DNA from: CG10-46-32 sp964606465
GTDB lineage: Bacteria; Patescibacteriota; Patescibacteriia; UBA2169
Direction of reading: 5' to 3'
DNA length: 26,276 bases
NCBI GenBank assembly: GCA_964606465.1
Contig: CAZSGI010000003.1
Coordinates: 1 to 26,276, forward strand
Each line of letters begins with the position of its first letter. Positions within the stretch are counted from its first letter, which is position 1. Positions 14,789 to 20,491 of the stretch are shown here, piece by piece. The notes beneath the pieces are model-generated. The model was not told the origin of the DNA. It was given only the letters and a program-made list of their open reading frames with translations, and ran no database searches. Position numbers and translations under genes: made by a program.

Positions 14789-15766
14789 TTACCCGTACTT
14801 CTGGCGCCACGCGGTGATGATACGCACAATTTTGCTGGTGTGCTTACGCTGGCTGATGCGTAAAAACAGTTCGGTCCACGAAGCGTACTGGAAGGTCGCG
14901 AGAACGCTGCCGAGCGCGACGAGCAGCAGAAACGCGAGCACCCGACCAGCAACCATAAACACCGCCGCGCCGGTTGTGCCCAAGGTGAGCACACTTGAGA
15001 GCATCAAAAACGGCGCTGAAAAGACGAGCACCAAAACAATCATCAATCCGCCGATGGCGACGTTAATCGCAAACAGCGTCAGGACGAGCTCAATGGAAAC
15101 CAGCCAGTGGTCAAAAAACAGCGAAAATCCGCGGGCGACCGAAGCGCGCGTCTTCCGGTGTTCGAGCATGCGGTACGCGATGGCGTACTTGCTGATCAGC
15201 GAAGCAACCATCAAGAGCGGAACACCCAGCACAAAACTCACCAAGGTCAGCGCGCGGAGCGGGTCCATAAAATACAAGAGGAGGGAAAAGAGCGGCATAC
15301 CCACCACGCCGAGCACGAAAAACGCCAAAAACCGGGTGCTCACGATGATCCCGAAGAGCTGCCAGAACGATCTGGTGCCTGCGGCAAAGTGCGATGCGAG
15401 GCTCCCGCTGCCTGGCGTTGCCGCTGCCCGGATGAGCCCGCCTTGGGCCGAAACCACGAGAAGGATGACCGAGAGGGTCACAAACGTGGCCGCACCCAAC
15501 AGGAGGTAATCGTCTGCCGCGCGGGCGAGGAGGGCGACCGCGGCGTTTGCCACCGTACTCCCCCCGGTGCCAAACATGGTCAAAAGCGCGTCGCCGAGGT
15601 ACACCGCACCGGTTGAAAAACGGTTAAATTGCGTTACGATAAACTCCAACTCTCCGCCGTTGCCAAAAAGCGCGGCCAACAGTCCAAGCACCCACAGGTG
15701 CGGGTGGGTTCGGGTGGTGCGCCACGCTCGCGCGAGCGTACTGCGGTAGAGGGAAGTGGGTTGCAT
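14789..15766 (-). CDS. Polytopic membrane protein of unknown function
   Basis: A 325-residue protein with about seven hydrophobic segments, including TFVTLSVILLVVSAQGG, FLAFFVLGVVGMPLFSLLLY and VAIGGLMIVLVLVFSAPFLML. It starts with a short cytosolic basic segment (YRSTLARAWRTTRTHPHLW) and ends in a Lys/Arg-rich tail. The layout recalls the membrane region of glycerophosphodiester phosphodiesterase-like proteins often annotated in Patescibacteria, but there is no catalytic domain and I would not assign a function. I chose the ATG at 15766, not the upstream in-frame ATG at 15811, because a candidate extended -10 promoter at 15802-15810 overlaps the longer start. It lies between ftsH and dnaN on the same strand. 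Confidence 0.75.
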   Translation of the reverse strand: MQPTSLYRSTLARAWRTTRTHPHLWVLGLLAALFGNGGELEFIVTQFNRFSTGAVYLGDALLTMFGTGGSTVANAAVALLARAADDYLLLGAATFVTLSVILLVVSAQGGLIRAAATPGSGSLASHFAAGTRSFWQLFGIIVSTRFLAFFVLGVVGMPLFSLLLYFMDPLRALTLVSFVLGVPLLMVASLISKYAIAYRMLEHRKTRASVARGFSLFFDHWLVSIELVLTLFAINVAIGGLMIVLVLVFSAPFLMLSSVLTLGTTGAAVFMVAGRVLAFLLLVALGSVLATFQYASWTELFLRISQRKHTSKIVRIITAWRQKYG

Positions 15767-15801
15767 AGTCGTTTTGTTTTTGTGTGCGTGCGGCAAGAGG
15801 T

Positions 15802-15810
15802 AGTATACCA
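15802..15810 (-). promoter_or_regulatory. Candidate extended -10 promoter for the membrane protein gene
   Basis: On the minus strand TGG-TATACT forms an extended -10 box (TG-N-TATACT), in the gap after ftsH. A start about 7 nt downstream leaves a leader of about 30 nt to the ATG at 15766. No convincing -35 box is seen, as is typical for extended -10 promoters. Confidence 0.45.
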
Positions 15811-15834
15811 CACCCGGAAACAGAGCGCCACCCC

Positions 15835-17655
15835 TTACGCCACGAGCTGCAGGAACGCTTCTCGTTCGATGGTTTCATCACGGAGCAGCGCGCGGACCAC
15901 GCGCTCGATGCGTTCCGTATTCGCGGCAATGAGTTTTTGCGCGCGGTGGTACGCCTCGCGGAGCAGGCGTGAAATTTCTTCGTCAATCATTTGGGCGAAC
16001 GTCTCGCCGTAATCCCGCTCGGCTCCAAGCTCTTTACCCAAAAAGATGAGCTCCTCTCTGTCCCCGAAGGTGCGCGCGCCCATCTTTTCGCTCATGCCGT
16101 ACTCGGTAACCATGGCGCGCGCGAGCTGCGTGGCTTTCTTCAAATCGCTCGAGGCGCCGGTGGTAACGTCGCCGAACACCGCGTCTTCAATCACGTGCCC
16201 GGCGAGCAGCACCGAGAGATCCGCGATAAACTCCGAGCGCGTGTGGAACCGTTTGTCCTCGGTGGGCAGCTTCAGCGTGTACCCGCCCGCCCGGCCGCGC
16301 GACACGATCGAAATCTTGTGCACGGGATCCGCGTCAGGTAGCAGGTGCGCAACCACGGCATGCCCCGCCTCGTGGTAGGCAGTAACCTTCTTCTCCTTCT
16401 CCGAAAGTACGTGGGAGGTGCGCTCCGGCCCCAGCAACACTTTCTCAATGCTCGTGAGGATGTACTCCTGCGGGATGGAGGCCCTGTTCTTGCGCGCCGC
16501 GAGAATGGCGGCCTCGTTCAAGAGGTTGTATAGATCAGCTCCGGAAAATCCAGGCGTGCGCTCCGCAACTTTACGCAAATCAACGTCTTTCCCGAGCGGC
16601 TTCCCGGCGGCGTGCAGCGTCAGAATGGCCTCCCGCTCCCTGATGTCCGGCAAATCAATGGCGACCCTCCGGTCGAACCTGCCCGGTCGCAACAGCGCTG
16701 GATCCAAAACGTCGGGCCGGTTGGTGGCCGCCATGACAATCACGTTCGTGCCGGTCTCAAACCCGTCCATCTCCACGAGTATCTGGTTTAAGGTCTGCTC
16801 GCGCTCGTCGTGAGATCCGCCCAACCCCGCGCCGCGCTGCCGGCCCACCGCGTCCATCTCGTCAATGAATACGATCGCCGGCGCGCTCTTTTTTGCTCGG
16901 CGAAACAAATCTCGCACGCGGGAAGCGCCCACGCCCACGAACATCTCAACAAACTCGGAACCGGACATGTGGAAAAATGGCACCCCGGCTTCCCCTGAAA
17001 CCGCCTTGGCGAGCAGCGTCTTTCCGGTTCCCGGAGGCCCCACCAAGAGTACCCCGCGCGGGATGCGCGCGCCGAGCTTGGCGAACTTCTGCGGCTGGCG
17101 CAAAAACTCAACCACCTCTTCGAGCTCCTGCTTTGCCTCACTCGAGCCAGCAACGTCCGCGAACGTGACCCGCTTCCCCTGCTTGCGCCGTTCGTCGCGC
17201 TGCTCGCGCGCCGTGCTCTGCCCGAACATCATGGCTCGGTTGTTGCTGCTCTGCACCTGGCGCATCATGAACCAGACAAAAAACCCGATTAAAAACAGGG
17301 GGATCACGAACGGGGCAACGGCTGCAAGCCACAGCCCCGCGCCCCCGGGCTCCTTGCTCCCAATGTTCACCGCGGCGATTTCATCTTTGCCCACGCCGTA
17401 AATCTCAAGCAGGCTCGCGAGTGACTCCCCGGATTCTTTGCGAGATTTCTTCTCGCTCCCGTCCACGTAGGTGACGTACAACGAGTCTCCTTCCACCACG
17501 ATGCTCTGCACCTCTCCTTTCTTTATCGAGGAAACAACGGACCCAAACAACGCCTCTTCGTCCGAACGGAAGGGGGACGAAAACGAACTCAAAAATCCCG
17601 CGATGATCAAAAATGCGGCAAAAAAGATAATGAAATTTTTGAGTACCGAGCGCAT
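15835..17655 (-). CDS. ftsH: ATP-dependent zinc metalloprotease FtsH
   Basis: A membrane-anchored AAA+ protease that unfolds and degrades membrane and regulatory proteins as a hexamer, 606 residues. An N-terminal TM helix (about 8-26), an extracytoplasmic domain and a second TM helix (about 109-131) come first. The AAA module has Walker A GPPGTGKT at 206-213, Walker B IVFIDE at 261-266, the pore-loop region FVEMFVGVGA and the second region of homology around ATNRPDVLDPALLRPGRFDRR's start at 310. The protease domain has the zinc site HEAGH at 428-432 and a third ligand D504 in GASSDLKKAT. It starts three bases after the rpsA stop, so the two share a transcript. All catalytic residues are intact. 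Confidence 0.97.
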   Translation of the reverse strand: MRSVLKNFIIFFAAFLIIAGFLSSFSSPFRSDEEALFGSVVSSIKKGEVQSIVVEGDSLYVTYVDGSEKKSRKESGESLASLLEIYGVGKDEIAAVNIGSKEPGGAGLWLAAVAPFVIPLFLIGFFVWFMMRQVQSSNNRAMMFGQSTAREQRDERRKQGKRVTFADVAGSSEAKQELEEVVEFLRQPQKFAKLGARIPRGVLLVGPPGTGKTLLAKAVSGEAGVPFFHMSGSEFVEMFVGVGASRVRDLFRRAKKSAPAIVFIDEMDAVGRQRGAGLGGSHDEREQTLNQILVEMDGFETGTNVIVMAATNRPDVLDPALLRPGRFDRRVAIDLPDIREREAILTLHAAGKPLGKDVDLRKVAERTPGFSGADLYNLLNEAAILAARKNRASIPQEYILTSIEKVLLGPERTSHVLSEKEKKVTAYHEAGHAVVAHLLPDADPVHKISIVSRGRAGGYTLKLPTEDKRFHTRSEFIADLSVLLAGHVIEDAVFGDVTTGASSDLKKATQLARAMVTEYGMSEKMGARTFGDREELIFLGKELGAERDYGETFAQMIDEEISRLLREAYHRAQKLIAANTERIERVVRALLRDETIEREAFLQLVA

Positions 17656-17658
17656 ACG

Positions 17659-18834
17659 CTATCCAACGAGCCCCAAGCCGAGGCGGTGCGCGGCGGGTTC
17701 AAGCGAGAGAATTTTGAACCTCCGGACGTCGCCAATCGTAAGCACCTTGGCGATTTCCTGCTCCCCGGAGCGGGTAAGCTCGGAAATGTGCGCCAAGCCG
17801 TGGATTTCCGGATCAAGCTCCACGAACGCGCCGTACGGGTTGAGCTTGAGCACCCTGCCCTCCACCTCGTCGCCCACCCGGTACTTTTCCGCCGCCTGCT
17901 TCCAGGGGTCCGGAACCAGCTTTTTGACGGACAGGGAAACCTTACCGTCCTCAATGGCGATAATTTTGGCGCGTAGGGTATCGCCGACTTTTACCAGGTT
18001 GGCCGGGTTGTCGATGCGCTGCCACGCGAGCTCGGAAATGTGCACCAGCCCCTCAAGTCCCTCGCCGAACTCCACGAATACCCCAAAATCGACCACCCCC
18101 GTGACGCGCCCCGAAACCTCGTCTCCCACCTGGAACTTGGAAAGCTGCGCGTACTGCTCACGCTCCCAAGCCGCTTTCTCCGAAACAATCAGCTTTTCTT
18201 CGCGCTCGCGCACAGTGATCACCTTCACGCGGAACGCCTGGTTGATGTACGCGCGCAGCCTATCCAAGATCCGGTTCTTGTCCCCACCCTCCACGCGCGG
18301 GTAGTGCTCAACCGTAAGCTGGGAAACCGGCAAAAACCCTTCCACGTTTCCCACGCGCACCATCAGGCCTCCTTTGTTGGCGTCAATAATTTTTGCGTCA
18401 ACGACCTCTCCGCTCTTCGCGAGTTCAATCAACAAATCCCACGCCTTGCGATGTCCGGCCTGCCGGAATGAAAGCTCGAGCATGCCCTGCTCGTTTTCGA
18501 GCTCAAGCACCGTGGCCTCAACCCGGTCTCCGACCGAAAGCTTTGAGTACTGCCCGGACTCGTCGTCCAACTCCCTGCCGCGAACCAGGCCGGTCAACGT
18601 TCCTCCGAGCGTCACCACAATACCGTTCTTGGAAATATCTAGTACCGAGCCCTCCACCAACTCTCCTGTTTTTGGGATAGCAAAACGCTCTTGAGCGTGG
18701 AGCGCGCGACCGGTTGCCTCTGATGCGTGCGGGTAGGCGATAACGGCATTGTGGCTTCTGACGTTCGGATCGTTCTGTTTTACCGGTGCGCCAAAAGCGT
18801 CCCCCTCGGCGCGCGCGTTCGTGTCAATCAGCAT
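17659..18834 (-). CDS. rpsA: S1-domain protein, ribosomal protein S1-like
   Basis: A 391-residue protein with four S1/OB-fold RNA-binding domains at about 57-125, 141-219, 236-304 and 320-390. Domains 3 and 4 carry the classic GVFVEF...GLVHISEL and GAFVEL...GLAHISEL signatures. E. coli S1 has six domains; four-domain forms are usual in Gram-positives and Patescibacteria. S1 helps the 30S subunit bind and unfold mRNA, which matters where Shine-Dalgarno sites are scarce, as here. The first 55 residues are a less conserved, probably disordered tail. It is transcribed from a strong candidate promoter at 18938-18966 through a leader of about 97 nt with potential RNA structure, and ftsH follows directly. 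Confidence 0.9.
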   Translation of the reverse strand: MLIDTNARAEGDAFGAPVKQNDPNVRSHNAVIAYPHASEATGRALHAQERFAIPKTGELVEGSVLDISKNGIVVTLGGTLTGLVRGRELDDESGQYSKLSVGDRVEATVLELENEQGMLELSFRQAGHRKAWDLLIELAKSGEVVDAKIIDANKGGLMVRVGNVEGFLPVSQLTVEHYPRVEGGDKNRILDRLRAYINQAFRVKVITVREREEKLIVSEKAAWEREQYAQLSKFQVGDEVSGRVTGVVDFGVFVEFGEGLEGLVHISELAWQRIDNPANLVKVGDTLRAKIIAIEDGKVSLSVKKLVPDPWKQAAEKYRVGDEVEGRVLKLNPYGAFVELDPEIHGLAHISELTRSGEQEIAKVLTIGDVRRFKILSLEPAAHRLGLGLVG

Positions 18835-18846
18835 AGTGAATGGTTA

Positions 18847-18930
18847 CCCTTGCGCCCCGTAACGCCTCTCAAGGTAGCAGCAAGGGGGTTACGAGTAACG
18901 TTAATGGTAAAAACGGGGCTTTTTTGGAAC
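18847..18930 (-). promoter_or_regulatory. rpsA 5' leader with competing RNA structures
   Basis: In transcript order, GCCCCGT (18919-18913) can pair with ACGGGGC (18860-18854) over 7 bp, and CCCTTG inside 18888-18881 can pair with CAAGGG (18852-18847) over 6 bp. The two pairings interleave, so they form a pseudoknot or alternate. The second covers an AAGGG that lies 12 nt before the start codon. This may support autoregulation by S1. Hand-folded only. Confidence 0.35.
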
Positions 18931-18937
18931 AGAGCTT

Positions 18938-18966
18938 ATTATATACAAAAACCACGATTTTTGCAA
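18938..18966 (-). promoter_or_regulatory. Candidate rpsA-ftsH promoter
   Basis: Read on the minus strand, TTGCAA (18966-18961), a 17-nt spacer and TATAAT (18943-18938), a perfect -10 consensus. The start site would be near 18931. The -35 hexamer is self-complementary and is also used by the divergent promoter described next. Confidence 0.7.
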
Positions 18967-18990
18967 GCACCTTGCGGTGCGTGGTATACT
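18961..18990 (+). promoter_or_regulatory. Divergent candidate promoter sharing the same -35 box
   Basis: TTGCAA at 18961-18966, an 18-nt spacer and TATACT at 18985-18990 preceded by TGG (extended -10). The predicted start, about 18997, lies two bases before the ATG at 18999, so the mRNA would be leaderless or nearly so. Confidence 0.65.
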
Positions 18991-18998
18991 AGGTACCT

Positions 18999-19496
18999 AT
19001 GGCACCGCACGAATCATACGGAGATTTACTGCGCGCCGCAAAGTTGGCGCGAACCAAGGGCACTTCCCCAAAAATGGTGAACGACGCCTTTCAGGCGTCC
19101 GGCGGAACCGCCTTTCCATCCCGCAAGCTCAACCCAACGCAGCAGAAAAACTTCCTCGACAAAGTGATAAAAAAAGTCAACCAAGCCAGCGGTTCGTTTC
19201 AGGGCTCAAGCAGCGGCGGGTACGGCCAGCGGCAGACGATTCTTAAGCGCGTGCGAGATGTCACAAACGCGCCCGGTATGAAAGGTGCGCCCAAAAGCGC
19301 GCGCCCTGGCCGTGCGCGCGTTGACGTTTCGGATGCCGAATCAAACGTCCCAAGCATCAGTATACCAGTCAACCAAAACAAGAACGCCTCCATCAGTTTA
19401 AACAGCGCCAAGCCGCTCGCCCCGGGAGCGAGCCTCTCTTCGCCCGGCGCAACGCCACGCGGCCCGAGGCTCCCTATGGACGTAGCGGGAAGGTAG
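18999..19496 (+). CDS. Unrecognised small basic protein
   Basis: A 165-residue protein of unknown family. Residues 1-65 look helical and mixed-charge (SYGDLLRAAKLARTKG, then LNPTQQKNFLDKVIKKV). From about 66 on it is low complexity, rich in Ser, Gly, Pro, Ala and Arg, with no hydrophobic segment, and is probably disordered. No catalytic motif is visible. The gene has its own strong promoter and an apparent terminator (19550-19570), so it is probably a single-gene unit that would be made without a Shine-Dalgarno site. The divergent neighbour is rpsA. A nucleic-acid or ribosome-associated role would fit the basic tail, but nothing proves it. Confidence 0.7.
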   Translation: MAPHESYGDLLRAAKLARTKGTSPKMVNDAFQASGGTAFPSRKLNPTQQKNFLDKVIKKVNQASGSFQGSSSGGYGQRQTILKRVRDVTNAPGMKGAPKSARPGRARVDVSDAESNVPSISIPVNQNKNASISLNSAKPLAPGASLSSPGATPRGPRLPMDVAGR

Positions 19497-19516
19497 CAAT
19501 TCCCGCGTTTTGCGGC

Positions 19517-19545
19517 TTTACTTTTACCCCCTTTTTGTGTAGTAT
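19517..19545 (+). promoter_or_regulatory. Candidate promoter upstream of the MBL-fold gene
   Basis: TTTACT at 19517-19522, a 17-nt spacer and TAGTAT at 19540-19545. The expected start near 19552 falls inside the terminator-like hairpin that follows, so either the promoter or the hairpin call may be wrong, or the hairpin sits at the very 5' end of the message. Confidence 0.4.
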
Positions 19546-19549
19546 ACAG

Positions 19550-19570
19550 GTGCCGTTCGGGCACTTTTTT
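19550..19570 (+). terminator. Short terminator-like hairpin
   Basis: GTGCC (19550-19554) pairs with GGCAC (19560-19564) around a 5-nt loop and is followed by six T (19565-19570). It probably ends the upstream 165-residue gene. The stem is short, so strength is uncertain. Confidence 0.5.
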
Positions 19571-19578
19571 CTTACTGC

Positions 19579-20193
19579 ATGTTTATTGAACTACTCGGGC
19601 TCTCGGGCGTAAAAATCCAATCCGGCGACACCGTCATCCTGCTCGCCCCTCCGTCCGCGAAATCCGAACTCCGCGCGAGCCACATGAAAGCCGACGTGGT
19701 GGTGCTCGGCAATCCGGCTGACGCAACCAACGTGGAGCAACGGGCCGAAAAGCTGCTCGTCGTATCCGCGCCCGGCGAGTTTGAGGCGAGCGGCGTTTTC
19801 GTGTACTGCCTCTCCAACCCCCCGCGCGGCCAAACCGTCTCGCTCTTGAGCAGAATAACGGTTGAGGGGATCACCGTCGCGCACCTGGGCGCTCTCTCGC
19901 AGCCGCTCTCCGGTTCGGAGCTCGAGCTCTTCGAGGGCGTTGACATACTCCTCCTTCCCGTCGGCGGCAAAAACGTCTTGGACGCCAAGGGCGCCAAGGG
20001 CGTGGTGGAGAGCGTTGAACCGCGCGTGGTCATTCCCATGCACTTCTCCCAAAAGGGGCTCAAAACCGCGTACGACGATGCTGCCAAATTCTTCAAGGAG
20101 TTGGGCGCGTCCCCAAAGCCGCAGGAACGCATCAAGGTGCTCAAGAAAGACCTGCCCGCTGATACCATGAACATTGTGTACCTCACGCCGTAG
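19579..20193 (+). CDS. Metallo-beta-lactamase-fold protein with degenerate metal site
   Basis: A 204-residue protein related to the UlaG-like branch of metallo-beta-lactamase-fold hydrolases. Fold landmarks remain: the start FIELLGLSGVKIQSG, ADVVVLGNP, SAPGEFEASGV, GITVAHLGALSQPL, VDILLLPVGGKNVLDAKGA and VVIPMHF. The catalytic S-H-x-H-x-D-H segment is replaced by GNPADATN (44-51), the aspartate of HLGDLG is A105, and the G-H-S motif at the start reads G-L-S. Only H102 and H155 remain as possible ligands, so it is probably a non-catalytic relative. It precedes a single-TM protein and gyrA with small gaps, so it is likely in the gyrA transcript. An unknown binding or structural role is possible. 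Confidence 0.82.
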   Translation: MFIELLGLSGVKIQSGDTVILLAPPSAKSELRASHMKADVVVLGNPADATNVEQRAEKLLVVSAPGEFEASGVFVYCLSNPPRGQTVSLLSRITVEGITVAHLGALSQPLSGSELELFEGVDILLLPVGGKNVLDAKGAKGVVESVEPRVVIPMHFSQKGLKTAYDDAAKFFKELGASPKPQERIKVLKKDLPADTMNIVYLTP

Positions 20194-20194
20194 T

Positions 20195-20467
20195 ATGAAA
20201 CGAAAACGCTCAAAGCATGCGACCCGCATGCTCCTCGTCACCATCGTTGCCATGGCGCTCATCGTCTCCGCCTGGAGCATCTGGTTCTTTCCCAGGGCCA
20301 ACACACCCGGCGCGGGCGAGACCGCGTTCGAAAGCTTCACGCGCGACGTGCTGAAGTCATTCTCCGTTCTCGCGCCCGAGCGACCAGCCGCCGATGACGC
20401 CGGCGACAAAATCAACATCGACGACCTGCGGGCCCGGGTGTTCGGAGATTCCGCGCGGCGACCCTAA
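20195..20467 (+). CDS. Small single-TM protein upstream of gyrA
   Basis: A protein of about 90 residues with a basic N terminus (MKRKRSKHATR), one hydrophobic helix (about 12-30, MLLVTIVAMALIVSAWSIWFF) and an acidic, probably extracytoplasmic, tail. I chose the ATG at 20195, one base after the preceding stop, because it directly precedes the TM helix; an in-frame ATG at 20174 overlaps the preceding gene. No family recognised. It is 24 bp upstream of gyrA. Confidence 0.6.
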   Translation: MKRKRSKHATRMLLVTIVAMALIVSAWSIWFFPRANTPGAGETAFESFTRDVLKSFSVLAPERPAADDAGDKINIDDLRARVFGDSARRP

Positions 20468-20491
20468 CCGCACCGGCCGCGCAATGCGCCT

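Noticed and set aside
14517..15509. 330-residue plus-strand open frame
   Set aside because: It is antisense to dnaN and the membrane protein gene and looks like a GC-rich shadow frame with no domain pattern.
17471..18304. 277-residue plus-strand open frame
   Set aside because: Antisense to ftsH and rpsA; composition (Ser/Thr/Pro-rich) is typical of a shadow of S1 repeats.
20174..20467. Longer start for the single-TM protein
   Set aside because: It would overlap the preceding gene by 20 nt and add a segment without any conserved character; the ATG at 20195 directly precedes a basic segment and TM helix.
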